DNA of 56,768 bases from an uncultured Clostridia bacterium (GTDB taxonomy: Bacteria > Bacillota > Clostridia > Saccharofermentanales > Saccharofermentanaceae): assembly GCA_946403085.1 (NCBI GenBank), contig CAMIYM010000014.1:1-56768 (forward strand), in the 5' to 3' direction. Both the position numbers and the translations under genes were made by a program. The notes under the pieces are model-generated. The model was not told the DNA's origin. It ran no database searches and saw only the letters and a program-made list of their open reading frames with translations. This document shows positions 23,315 to 31,684 of this stretch, in pieces (the first letter of the stretch is position 1; every line of letters begins with the position of its first letter).

Positions 23315-23962
23315 TTATTTCTCGTATTCTCTGAAAGCGTCAGCGTATCGTAAGTTCGGCTTGATATAAACGGGCTTGGCGTGGCCGGTCGCGAGGATGA
23401 TCTCATTGACCATTATGTATGTGGAACCGGTATCGATCCAGACATAAGCCAGCGTCCTGTTGTACTGGTCAAATTCCTCGACGTCGTATTCGAGATAGAC
23501 TGTCTTAACGTCAGCTAAGAGCTCTTTTAAGAACTTGGAGGAGTCGCGTCCCTCTTCAGTATTCTTGTTCTCGTCTTCATGTACGGATTCGGGAGCGTTG
23601 ATGCCGGTTAAGCGAACTCTTAATCTCTTGCCGTCAGGATTGTGGACGATTATCGTGTCACCGTCGACAACGCGCTCCAATTCGCAAGGGATGAGAACTG
23701 AAGGATCGACCTGAAGTTTGACTCCGAAGGGGAGCTCTGTGCCGCCTGCGTCGTTTTCGGAATAGACTGAAGCTGTAGTATCCGTGGTGGTCTCTTTATA
23801 GACAGTCTGCTGGGGAACAGGCTCCAGACAGCCGGTCAGAAGGACCGATATAAGTGCAATTGAAAGTGCCGCGGTGGGAATAAGGCGGCAAAAAGGCTTT
23901 GCGGACCTGGTTTTCGCGCGGTTCGAAAAGCGGTATTCATCAGGGTTTATTACATTTTTCAT
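23315..23962 (-). CDS. Secreted lipoprotein thermonuclease (SNase family)
   Basis: 215 residues. A long basic N-terminus (about 25 residues) precedes a hydrophobic signal and lipobox LLTGC (Cys near residue 45). The nuclease domain covers about 78-215 with VVDGDTIIV, RVRLTGINAPES (catalytic Arg), the Glu in NTEEGRDSS and QYNRTLAYVW (second Arg), and calcium-type Asp residues. The C-terminal helix after GHAKPVYIKP is shorter than in staphylococcal nuclease. It is expected to degrade extracellular DNA or RNA while tethered to the membrane. It is the first gene of a pair with the acyltransferase. Confidence 0.9.
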   Translation of the reverse strand: MKNVINPDEYRFSNRAKTRSAKPFCRLIPTAALSIALISVLLTGCLEPVPQQTVYKETTTDTTASVYSENDAGGTELPFGVKLQVDPSVLIPCELERVVDGDTIIVHNPDGKRLRVRLTGINAPESVHEDENKNTEEGRDSSKFLKELLADVKTVYLEYDVEEFDQYNRTLAYVWIDTGSTYIMVNEIILATGHAKPVYIKPNLRYADAFREYEK

Positions 23963-23985
23963 GAAAGTATTTTAATCCATAATTT

Positions 23986-24025
23986 TTGTTGTGCAAATAA
24001 GGGATACCTATGATAGAATTCTATC
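23986..24025 (+). promoter_or_regulatory. carB promoter with overlapping 14-bp palindrome
   Basis: -35 TTGTTG at 23986, a 17-bp spacer and -10 TATGAT at 24009-24014. The perfect palindrome GATAGAATTCTATC (24012-24025) overlaps the -10 box and extends over the likely start site, fitting a repressor operator. It does not match the ArgR box I know. Confidence 0.55.
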
Positions 24026-24065
24026 CAGTAATTTTATATATGGACTATAAGAAGGGGGCGTTACT

Positions 24066-27000
24066 ATGCCAAAGAGAGAAGACATCAACAAGATCCTTAT
24101 TATCGGTTCAGGTCCTATCATCATCGGCCAGGCTTGCGAGTTCGACTATTCAGGAACCCAGGCATGCAAAGCTTTGAGAAAGCTCGGCTACGAGATCGTA
24201 CTGGTCAATTCCAACCCCGCAACCATCATGACAGACCCTGATGTTGCTGACAGAACCTATATCGAACCGCTTAATGTTAAGCGTCTGGAGCAGATCATTG
24301 CAAAAGAGCGTCCTGATGCGCTTCTCCCTAACTTAGGCGGACAGTCAGGTCTTAACCTCTGCTCTGAGCTTTCCAAGGCAGGCGTCCTCGACAAATATAA
24401 CGTTCAGGTAATCGGCGTTCAGGTCGACGCTATCGAGAGAGGCGAAGACAGAATCGAGTTCAAGGAGACAATGACTTCCCTGGGAATCGAGATGCCCAGA
24501 TCACACGAGGCTTACTCAGTTGAAGAGGCAGTAAAGATCGCTGACGACCTTGGATACCCTGTTGTTATCAGACCTGCTTACACCATGGGTGGTGCAGGCG
24601 GCGGCCTCGTTTACAACATCGATGAGCTCAAGACAGTAGTCGAAAGAGGTCTTGCAGCTTCCATGATCCACCAGGTACTCGTAGAAGAGTCCATCAGCGG
24701 ATGGGAAGAACTCGAGCTCGAAGTAGTAAGAGACGCTAAGAACAACGTAATCACAGTATGCTTCATCGAGAACATCGACCCTATCGGCGTTCACACAGGT
24801 GACTCATTCTGCTCAGCTCCTATGCTTACGATTTCCGAAGATGTTCAGAAGAAACTTCAGGAATATTCATACAGCATCGTTAAGGCAATCGAAGTTATCG
24901 GCGGATGCAACTGCCAGTTCGCCCACGACCCTAAGACAGGAAGGATCGTTGTAATCGAGATCAACCCGAGAACATCAAGATCTTCCGCTCTTGCTTCAAA
25001 GGCAACAGGTTTCCCGATTGCTCTCGTTTCAGCTATGCTCGCATGCGGCCTCACACTTGATGAGATCCCTTGCGGCAAGTACGGCACACTTGATAAGTAC
25101 TATCCGGATGGCGACTATGTCGTAATCAAATTCGCCAGATGGGCATTCGAGAAGTTCCACGGCGCTCAGGACAAGCTCGGCACTCAGATGAGAGCTGTAG
25201 GTGAGGTCATGAGCATCGGTAAGACATATAAGGAAGCTTTCCAGAAGGCTATCAGATCTTTGGAGAAGGACAGATACGGCTTAGGCTTTGCAAAGGACTT
25301 CAACAAGCTTTCCAAGGAAGAGCTCATGCTCAAGCTCACAGTACCTTCTTCAGAGCGTCAGTTCATCATGTATGAAGCACTTCGAAAAGGCGCTACGGTA
25401 GAAGAACTCTATGAGCTCACAAAGATCAAGCACTGGTTCATCGAGCAGATGAAGGAACTCGTTGAGGAAGAGGAAGCTCTCCTTAAGGGTGCAGGCAGGA
25501 TCCCTGATGAACCCGTTCTCCGTCAGGCTAAGCTCGACGGCTTCTCTGATAAGTATCTCTCACAGCTCTTAGGCGTATCCGAAGATCTTATCCGCCGCGC
25601 TCGTTATGAATACGGCATCAAGGAAGGCTGGGAAGGCGTTCACGTATCCGGAACACAGGATGCAGCATATTATTATTCTTCATACCATATTGAAGATAAG
25701 TCACCTTGTTCAAACAACAAGAAGATCATGATCCTTGGCGGCGGTCCTAACAGAATCGGCCAGGGTATCGAGTTCGACTACTGCTGCGTACACGCTGCAC
25801 TTGCTCTTAAGAAGCTCGGCTTCGAGTCCATCATCGTAAACTGCAACCCTGAGACAGTTTCCACAGACTACGATACATCTGACAAGCTCTACTTCGAGCC
25901 TCTGACACTTGAAGATGTTCTTGCTATCCACGAGAAGGAAAAGCCTATCGGCGTTATCGCACAGTTCGGCGGTCAGACACCTCTGAACCTTGCTGCTTCT
26001 CTTAAGGCTAACGGTGTAAACATCTTAGGTACTACACCTGAGACTATTGACCTCGCAGAAGACAGAGATCACTTCCGTGCCATGATGAACCGCCTCGGCA
26101 TCCCGATGCCTGAAGCAGGCATGGCTGTTAATGCTGATGAAGCTATCTCCATCGCTAACAAGATCGGTTACCCTGTAATGGTTCGTCCTTCTTACGTCCT
26201 CGGCGGAAGAGGAATGGAGATCGTTCACGACGACGAGATGATGAGAGTCTACATGAATGCAGCTGTCGGCGTTACACCTGACAGACCGATCCTCATCGAC
26301 CGTTTCCTGCACCACGCTACAGAGTGTGAGGCAGACGCTATCTCCGATGGTACAAACTGCTATGTTCCTGCAGTCATGGAGCACATCGAGCTTGCCGGAA
26401 TCCACTCCGGTGACTCCGCATGCATCCTTCCTTCAAAGAACCTTGCACCTGAACTCGTTGAGACAATCAAGGAATACACAAGAAAGATCGCAGTTGAGAT
26501 GCACGTCGTAGGTCTTATGAACATGCAGTATGCGATCGAGGACGGTGTCGTATTCGTGCTCGAGGCTAACCCCCGTGCATCAAGAACTGTACCGCTCGTA
26601 TCCAAGGTCACAGGCACCAACATGGTTAAGATCGCTACAGATATCATGACAAGCCAGCTCACAGGCAGACCGTCACCGGTACCTGAACTCCACGACAAGG
26701 TAATCCCTCACTACGGAGTTAAGGAAGCAGTCTTCCCGTTCAACATGTTCCAGGAAGTAGACCCTGTACTTGGACCTGAGATGAGATCCACAGGAGAGGT
26801 CTTGGGCCTTGCCACACACTTCGGTGAAGCATGCTTTAAGGCTCAGGAAGCTACAAAGACAGAGCTTCCTCTCGAGGGCAGCGTACTTCTTTCCGTATCT
26901 GATCTTGATAAGGTCGACCTCGTTGATGTAGCTAAGGCATTCTCTGATCTTGGCTTCAAGATCTACGCTACAGGCGGCACATATGACATGATCGTCGGCG

Positions 27001-27278
27001 CAGGCATCACAGCCGAGAAGGTCAAGAAGCTCTACGAGGGCAGACCTAACATCGGCGACATGATCCTTAACCGTGACATCGACCTCGTCATCAACACACC
27101 TGCAGGAAAGACATCCTCACACGACGACTCTTACATCCGTAAGGATGCTATCCGCCAGCACATCCCTTACATCACAACGATGGCTGCTGCAAAGGCTTGC
27201 GCAGAGGGTATCAAGGCTGCCAAGGAGCGCCAGTTCGAGGTTAAGGCACTTCAGGACTACCACGCAGAGATTAAGTAA
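24066..27278 (+). CDS. carB: Carbamoyl-phosphate synthase large subunit
   Basis: 1070 residues, the usual full length. It has the classic duplicated layout: two carboxyphosphate/carbamate ATP-grasp halves (about 1-400 and 550-935), each with a pre-ATP-grasp motif (GSGPIIIGQACEFDYSG and GGGPNRIGQGIEFDY), an oligomerisation domain between them (about 400-550) and a C-terminal MGS-like allosteric domain with YATGGTYDMI and NTPAGKTS. It makes carbamoyl phosphate from bicarbonate, ammonia and two ATP for arginine and pyrimidine synthesis. The glutaminase subunit gene carA is not adjacent, which is unusual, because the two normally form one operon. It has its own promoter and terminator. Confidence 0.97.
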   Translation: MPKREDINKILIIGSGPIIIGQACEFDYSGTQACKALRKLGYEIVLVNSNPATIMTDPDVADRTYIEPLNVKRLEQIIAKERPDALLPNLGGQSGLNLCSELSKAGVLDKYNVQVIGVQVDAIERGEDRIEFKETMTSLGIEMPRSHEAYSVEEAVKIADDLGYPVVIRPAYTMGGAGGGLVYNIDELKTVVERGLAASMIHQVLVEESISGWEELELEVVRDAKNNVITVCFIENIDPIGVHTGDSFCSAPMLTISEDVQKKLQEYSYSIVKAIEVIGGCNCQFAHDPKTGRIVVIEINPRTSRSSALASKATGFPIALVSAMLACGLTLDEIPCGKYGTLDKYYPDGDYVVIKFARWAFEKFHGAQDKLGTQMRAVGEVMSIGKTYKEAFQKAIRSLEKDRYGLGFAKDFNKLSKEELMLKLTVPSSERQFIMYEALRKGATVEELYELTKIKHWFIEQMKELVEEEEALLKGAGRIPDEPVLRQAKLDGFSDKYLSQLLGVSEDLIRRARYEYGIKEGWEGVHVSGTQDAAYYYSSYHIEDKSPCSNNKKIMILGGGPNRIGQGIEFDYCCVHAALALKKLGFESIIVNCNPETVSTDYDTSDKLYFEPLTLEDVLAIHEKEKPIGVIAQFGGQTPLNLAASLKANGVNILGTTPETIDLAEDRDHFRAMMNRLGIPMPEAGMAVNADEAISIANKIGYPVMVRPSYVLGGRGMEIVHDDEMMRVYMNAAVGVTPDRPILIDRFLHHATECEADAISDGTNCYVPAVMEHIELAGIHSGDSACILPSKNLAPELVETIKEYTRKIAVEMHVVGLMNMQYAIEDGVVFVLEANPRASRTVPLVSKVTGTNMVKIATDIMTSQLTGRPSPVPELHDKVIPHYGVKEAVFPFNMFQEVDPVLGPEMRSTGEVLGLATHFGEACFKAQEATKTELPLEGSVLLSVSDLDKVDLVDVAKAFSDLGFKIYATGGTYDMIVGAGITAEKVKKLYEGRPNIGDMILNRDIDLVINTPAGKTSSHDDSYIRKDAIRQHIPYITTMAAAKACAEGIKAAKERQFEVKALQDYHAEIK

Positions 27279-27302
27279 GTTATTTATTTATCTGTATTTA
27301 TG

Positions 27303-27335
27303 CGGCCGGGCTTCATTGTCCGGCCGTTTTATTTT
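27303..27335 (+). terminator. Terminator of carB
   Basis: Stem CGGCCGG / CCGGCCG with a 10-base loop, followed by TTTTATTTT. Confidence 0.85.
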
Positions 27336-27360
27336 CGAGCTCTGGGATGCTTTGCCGGAT

Positions 27361-27532
27361 TTTTGCCAAAAACGCCCCTGAATTAGTAAAAAAATTGGCA
27401 AAATGGATCTCGGCTATCATAGCGGGCGCAAAACAGTACGCATTTGCCTTCAAAATGAGTACGATTTTGCCCTTTGTAAGCTACAAGGCCTCAAAACGGG
27501 CGCATTTGACCACGAAATGCGTACGTTTTTGC
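27361..27532. repeat. Cluster of three long hairpins between carB and the pentose operon
   Basis: Hairpin 1: TTTTGCCAA (27361-27369) pairs with TTGGCAAAA (27395-27403). Hairpin 2 (about 27424-27472): GCAAAA, GTAC and CATTT pair with AAATG, GTAC and TTTTGC. Hairpin 3 (about 27493-27526): AAAACG and CGCATTT pair with AAATGCG and CGTTTT. Hairpins 2 and 3 share CAAAAC..GCATTTG and GTACG..TTTTGC at 62-63 bp spacing, so they are diverged tandem copies. Small open frames across them are not convincing genes. Confidence 0.6.
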
Positions 27533-27676
27533 GCACAGGGTGTTTTTGCCTCCTCGAAAACATGATAAGACCCATGAAGAGCCCGCTTTCCGGCCCGGAA
27601 AACACCGCCGGCAGAATATGGATCCGCATCTATCAGAAATCGGTCATTTTTAGCCTCATATTTGCCTCATTTATTA

Positions 27677-27725
27677 TACAAAACTTGCTATTATGTGTAG
27701 CAAGATTTGTATAGCAATTTTTGTA
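27677..27725. promoter_or_regulatory. Operator cluster upstream of xylulokinase (three motif copies)
   Basis: TACAAAACTTGCTA (27677-27690, inverted copy), TAGCAAGATTTGTA (27698-27711) and TAGCAATTTTTGTA (27712-27725). The first two form a 13-of-14 inverted repeat around 7 bp, and the third is a direct tandem copy. The TAGC box is typical of AraC-family half-sites. Related copies precede the sugar transporter and GH3 genes. Confidence 0.65.
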
Positions 27726-27796
27726 GAAATCGGGCTTTTTTACAAATATAGAATTCTCGTAAACCTTATAAACATTGACAAAGCTGATTCAAAATA

Positions 27797-27839
27797 TAGC
27801 AAAATCGGTTCAATTTCCAATTCGCAAGAACAGTATAAT
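27797..27839 (+). promoter_or_regulatory. Further motif copy and promoter of the xylulokinase operon
   Basis: TAGCAAAATCGGTT at 27797-27810; the 14-mer ATAGCAAAATCGGT starting at 27796 is repeated exactly upstream of GH3 (39284). TATAAT follows at 27834-27839 with no good -35 box, consistent with an activator-dependent promoter. This places a leader of about 105 bases before the start codon. Confidence 0.55.
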
Positions 27840-27867
27840 TTGTCTAAAGCGTATAAAAATATTGGTA

Positions 27868-27899
27868 GAATCTTTGCATTTTGGTAAATGCAAGGATTC
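27868..27899 (+). promoter_or_regulatory. Strong hairpin in the xylulokinase leader
   Basis: GAATCTTTGCATTT pairs with AAATGCAAGGATTC over 14 bp (one G-U) around loop TGGT. It lies in the 5' leader, 41 bases before the ribosome-binding site. TTCT follows, too weak for a terminator, so RNA stability, attenuation or protein binding are possible roles. Confidence 0.5.
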
Positions 27900-27951
27900 T
27901 TCTAATCATTTAGTATGGTCCTTGTACAACTATGCGAATCGGGAGGTTCAT

Positions 27952-29415
27952 ATGTATTTTATAGGTATTGATCTCGGTACATCAGCAGTTAAGTTGCTGT
28001 TGATGAAGAGCGGTGGAGAGATTGTCAGAACAGTTTCTGAGACTTACCCCGTAAACTTCCCTCAGACGGGCTGGTCCGAACAGAATCCTGAAGATTGGTT
28101 CGAAGGCAGCATGAAGGGCTTGAAGAAGCTCATCGAGGGTATTGATGGCAAAGAAGTTGCTGGTATCAGCTTCGGCGGACAGATGCACGGTCTTACGCTT
28201 CTTGACAGTGAAGGCAAGGTTATCAGACCTGCTATTCTCTGGAACGACGGCAGATCACAGGTTGAGACAGATTATCTCAATAATGAGATCGGCAAGGCTA
28301 ATTTGTCCAAGTATACAGGCAACATCGCTTTCGCAGGCTTCACAGCTCCGAAGGTAATGTGGGTTCACAAGAACGAGCCTGAGAACTTTGCCAAGATCGC
28401 AAAGGTATTACTCCCTAAGGATTATCTCGCTTACAGACTCTCCGGAGTTTTCGCTACAGACGTTTCCGATGCATCAGGCACGCTTTACTTCGACTGCGAG
28501 AACAGAAAGTGGTCAGAAGAGATGCTCAAGATCCTCGACATGAAGGCTGAATGGCTTCCTGAGGTTTACGAGAGCTATGAAGCTATCGGCAAGATCCTTC
28601 CTGAGATCGCTGACGAACTCGGAATCAACAAGGATTGTATCATTGCAGCAGGTGCCGGCGACAACGCTGCAGCTGCAGTAGGTATGGGCATCATCGGCAA
28701 TGGCGGATGCAATATCTCACTCGGTACATCAGGTACTATCTTCATCGCTTCAAGCACATTCAAGAATGACGAAGCTAACTCACTCCACGCTTTCGATCAC
28801 GCTGACGGCGGATTCCATCTTATGGGATGCATGCTCTCAGCTGCTTCATGCAACAAGTGGTGGATGGATGAGATCATCGGCACAGCTGATTACGCTAAGG
28901 AGCAGGAAGGCCTTGAGGCTCTCGGAACGAACAAGGTATTCTTCCTTCCTTACCTCATGGGCGAGAGATCTCCTCTTAACAATCCTGACTGCCGCGCAAT
29001 GTTCGTGGGGATGTCAATGGATACAACACGTAAGGACATGACTCTTGCAGTTATGGAAGGTGTTGCTTTCGCATTAAGAGATTCTTTCGAGTGCGCTAAG
29101 AAGATGGGCCTCGACATCAAGAGTTCTTCCATCTGCGGCGGCGGTGCAAAGTCCAAGCTCTGGTGCACGATCGTATCCAATGTATTGGGTATCGAACTCA
29201 CACAGACAGAGAACGACGAAGGCCCTGCAATGGGTGGCGCTCTCCTCGCAGCAGTAGCTTGCGGTGAGTATGCGTCTGTTGAAGACGCTTGCGCAAAGAC
29301 AGTTACAAAGCATGTATCTGTTGTTCCTACTCCTGAGCTCGTTGCTAAGTATGATGAGAGATATAAAGAGTTTTCAAAAATCTATCCCGCAATGAAGGAG
29401 GCAGGTTTATGGTAA
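27952..29415 (+). CDS. xylB: Xylulokinase (FGGY carbohydrate kinase)
   Basis: 487 residues from the ATG at 27952 with GGGAGG at 27941-27946. The frame is open further upstream, but that stretch is promoter and leader. Both FGGY domains are present: the N-terminal phosphate loop IGIDLGTSAVKLLL, the xylulokinase-type WSEQNPEDWF, GISFGGQMHG (substrate-binding and catalytic region), PAILWNDGRS, GAGDNAAAAVGMG, ISLGTSGTIF and the C-terminal CGGGAKSKLW. It should phosphorylate D-xylulose with ATP. It is the first gene of an operon with DUF4867 (overlapping by 7 bases) and an isomerase-family gene, under the AraC-type operator cluster at 27677. Confidence 0.93.
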   Translation: MYFIGIDLGTSAVKLLLMKSGGEIVRTVSETYPVNFPQTGWSEQNPEDWFEGSMKGLKKLIEGIDGKEVAGISFGGQMHGLTLLDSEGKVIRPAILWNDGRSQVETDYLNNEIGKANLSKYTGNIAFAGFTAPKVMWVHKNEPENFAKIAKVLLPKDYLAYRLSGVFATDVSDASGTLYFDCENRKWSEEMLKILDMKAEWLPEVYESYEAIGKILPEIADELGINKDCIIAAGAGDNAAAAVGMGIIGNGGCNISLGTSGTIFIASSTFKNDEANSLHAFDHADGGFHLMGCMLSAASCNKWWMDEIIGTADYAKEQEGLEALGTNKVFFLPYLMGERSPLNNPDCRAMFVGMSMDTTRKDMTLAVMEGVAFALRDSFECAKKMGLDIKSSSICGGGAKSKLWCTIVSNVLGIELTQTENDEGPAMGGALLAAVACGEYASVEDACAKTVTKHVSVVPTPELVAKYDERYKEFSKIYPAMKEAGLW

Positions 29416-30074
29416 TATACCAGGCAACATCTTCTAATTTCAAAAAGTACGGAAGAATTGTTAAGAACATCGATTTTGCACCTGTTATCGAGGCGCTCAA
29501 TAAGATCGCTCTTCCCGCTGAAGGCGTAGCTTATGAGCCCACGGTAGCTTCTCTTGAAGAGGCATCTGCAAAGGTTGATGTAAGCAGACTTTTCGGAGGT
29601 GAACTTAAGCTCGAGACAGGTTATTGCGCTGGCCACAATACTCTTCTTAATGCTGTTGAGTATCACAGATCTTCCGAAGTTAACGTTGCTGCTACAGACT
29701 GCATCCTTCTCTTGGGATCACAGCAGGATGTAACAGACGATTTCCATTACGACACATCCAAGATCGAAGCATTCCACATCCGCAAGGGTACAGCAGTTGA
29801 GCTTTATGCTACAACTCTTCACTATGCACCTTGCGGCATCGAGAACGAAGGTTTTATGGTTGGTGTAATCCTTCCTTATGGCACAAACTTCGATCTCGAA
29901 GCAGATCATATCGATTGCCTGGCTGATTCAGGCGACGAGGATAAGCTCCTTACAGCAAAGAATAAGTGGCTTATCGCACACCCCGACGCTCCCGGTGAGA
30001 AGGGACATTTCCCCGGACTCATTGGTGCTAATATTGAAGTCAACGTGACAAAAAAACAGATGGAGGAAATCTAA
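29409..30074 (+). CDS. DUF4867 family protein
   Basis: 221 residues. The start overlaps the end of xylulokinase and has AAGGAGG at 29395-29401. Motifs include TGYCAGHNTLLNAVEYHRSSEVNVA and a cupin-like AVELYATTLHYAPC, so a beta-barrel enzyme fold with metal-binding His is likely. DUF4867 genes are commonly found beside fucose/arabinose-type isomerases and sugar kinases in Clostridia. I infer a role in sugar isomerisation, perhaps as an epimerase, mutarotase or isomerase helper, but no activity is established to my knowledge. The isomerase gene follows after 2 bases. Confidence 0.82.
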   Translation: MVIYQATSSNFKKYGRIVKNIDFAPVIEALNKIALPAEGVAYEPTVASLEEASAKVDVSRLFGGELKLETGYCAGHNTLLNAVEYHRSSEVNVAATDCILLLGSQQDVTDDFHYDTSKIEAFHIRKGTAVELYATTLHYAPCGIENEGFMVGVILPYGTNFDLEADHIDCLADSGDEDKLLTAKNKWLIAHPDAPGEKGHFPGLIGANIEVNVTKKQMEEI

Positions 30075-30076
30075 AA

Positions 30077-31585
30077 ATGTCAAAGAAATTATTTAACGCA
30101 CCCGACGTTAAGCTCGCTATCGTAGCAGTATCCCGTGACTGCTTCCCGGAATCACTTTCCGTCAACAGAAGAAAGGCTCTTGTTAAGGCTTATACCGAAA
30201 AGTATGGTGCTGATGACATCTATGAGTGCCCTATCTGCATCGTTGAGTCTGAGATCCATATGCAGCAGGCATTGGCTGACATCAAGGCAGCTGGATGCAA
30301 CGCTCTTTGCGTATACCTCGGAAACTTCGGACCTGAGATCTCTGAGACAATGCTCGCTCAGCAGTGGGGCGGCCCTGTTATGTTCTGCGCTGCTGCAGAA
30401 GAATCACAGAATGACCTGGTTGGCGGCAGAGGCGATGCTTACTGCGGTATGCTCAATGCTTCCTACAACCTCAAGATCCGTGGCGTAAACGCTTACATTC
30501 CTGAGTATCCTGTAGGAAACGCAGAAGAGTGCGCTGACATGATCAAGGAGTTCATCCCCGTAGCTCGTGCTCTCGACGCTATGAAGAACCTCAAGATCAT
30601 TTCTTTCGGTCCCCGTCCGCAGAACTTCTTCGCATGCAACGCTCCCATCGAGCCTTTGTACAGAATGGGCGTTGAGATCGAAGAGAACTCTGAGCTCGAC
30701 CTTTTCGAAGCTTTCAAGAATCATGAAGGCGATTCCAGAATCCCTGCTAAGGTTGCAGAGATGGAAGCAGAGCTCGGCGCAGGCAACAAGAAGCCTGAGA
30801 TCCTCGAAAAGCTCGCTCAGTACGAGCTCACACTCCTTGACTGGGTTGAGGCTCACAAGGGTTCAAAGAAGTATGTTGCAATCGCAGGAAAGTGCTGGCC
30901 TGCATTCCAGACACAGTTCAAGTTCGTTCCTTGCTATGTAAACAGCCGTCTTACAGGTATGGGTATCCCGGTATCCTGCGAAGTTGATATCTATGGCTGC
31001 CTCTCTGAGTACCTCGGATATGTTATCTCTGAAGATATCGTTACTCTCCTCGACATCAACAACTCCGTACCTCACGACATGTACGACGAGTCCATCAAGG
31101 GCAAGTTCGACTACAAGTTCACAGATACATTCATGGGCTTCCACTGCGGTAACACATGCTCCAAGAAGCTTGCTTTCTGCGAGATGAAGAACCAGATGAT
31201 CATGGCTCGTGCTCTCCCTGTAGAGGTTACAAACGGTACACTCGAGGGCGACATCGTTCCTGGCGACATCACATTCTACAGACTGCAGTCCACATCCGAC
31301 GGCCAGATCAGAGCTTATGTTGCAGAGGGTGAGGTTCTCCCTGTTGCTACTAAGTCCTTCGGCGGTACTGGTGTATTTGCTATCAAGGAGATGGGCAGAT
31401 TCTACAGATACTTCCTTATCGAAAAGAACTTCCCTCACCACGGCGCAGTTGCATTCGGTCACTATGGAAAGGCTCTCTACAACCTCTTCACATATCTTGG
31501 CATTTGCCCTTGCGACATCGGCTACAACAAGCCTGAGGGCGACAGATATCCGAAGGAAAATCCTTTCAACGCACCGTTCAACTGA
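30077..31585 (+). CDS. L-fucose/L-arabinose isomerase family protein
   Basis: 502 residues, the size of AraA/FucI-fold isomerases. It has an N-terminal Rossmann-like domain (KLAIVAVSRDCFPESL, CNALCVYLGNFGPE) and the central and C-terminal domains with VSCEVDIYGCLSEYLGY, FMGFHCGNTCSKKL and FPHHGAVAFGHYGKAL, which should supply the metal-binding Glu, Asp and His. It would interconvert an aldose and a ketose using a divalent metal. The operon supplies xylulokinase but no ribulokinase, fuculokinase or ribulose-phosphate epimerase, so the most economical substrate is D-xylose to D-xylulose. That would be a non-standard xylose isomerase and is inference. A hairpin follows at 31608. Confidence 0.88.
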   Translation: MSKKLFNAPDVKLAIVAVSRDCFPESLSVNRRKALVKAYTEKYGADDIYECPICIVESEIHMQQALADIKAAGCNALCVYLGNFGPEISETMLAQQWGGPVMFCAAAEESQNDLVGGRGDAYCGMLNASYNLKIRGVNAYIPEYPVGNAEECADMIKEFIPVARALDAMKNLKIISFGPRPQNFFACNAPIEPLYRMGVEIEENSELDLFEAFKNHEGDSRIPAKVAEMEAELGAGNKKPEILEKLAQYELTLLDWVEAHKGSKKYVAIAGKCWPAFQTQFKFVPCYVNSRLTGMGIPVSCEVDIYGCLSEYLGYVISEDIVTLLDINNSVPHDMYDESIKGKFDYKFTDTFMGFHCGNTCSKKLAFCEMKNQMIMARALPVEVTNGTLEGDIVPGDITFYRLQSTSDGQIRAYVAEGEVLPVATKSFGGTGVFAIKEMGRFYRYFLIEKNFPHHGAVAFGHYGKALYNLFTYLGICPCDIGYNKPEGDRYPKENPFNAPFN

Positions 31586-31607
31586 TATAGTTTGGATATT
31601 TATGGTG

Positions 31608-31631
31608 GGGCTTGATCAATGGGTCAAGCCC
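31608..31631 (+). terminator. Hairpin between the isomerase and transketolase genes
   Basis: Stem GGGCTTGA / TCAAGCCC with an 8-base loop. The T tract is poor (TTCCGTATG), so it may attenuate transcription or stabilise the upstream mRNA rather than end it fully. The transketolase genes may thus be read partly from the xylulokinase promoter. Confidence 0.5.
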
Positions 31632-31684
31632 TTCCGTATGTTCTAAGCAGGCGATAAATTCTATTGATATAAAGGAAAACAAAA

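Noticed and set aside
27347..27887. Open frames of 64-103 codons between carB and xylulokinase
   Set aside because: They run through hairpin repeats and promoter motifs, lack ribosome-binding sites and have no recognisable protein features.
27775..27951. N-terminal extension of xylulokinase
   Set aside because: The extra residues lie over the -10 box and leader hairpin, and FGGY kinases start at the IGIDLGTS region, which matches the ATG at 27952 with its good ribosome-binding site.
30863..31462. 199-codon open frame on the minus strand
   Set aside because: It lies entirely antisense to the isomerase-family gene, has a biased composition mirroring that gene, and no ribosome-binding site. 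Other long antisense frames in carB, transketolase and GH3 are rejected on the same grounds.
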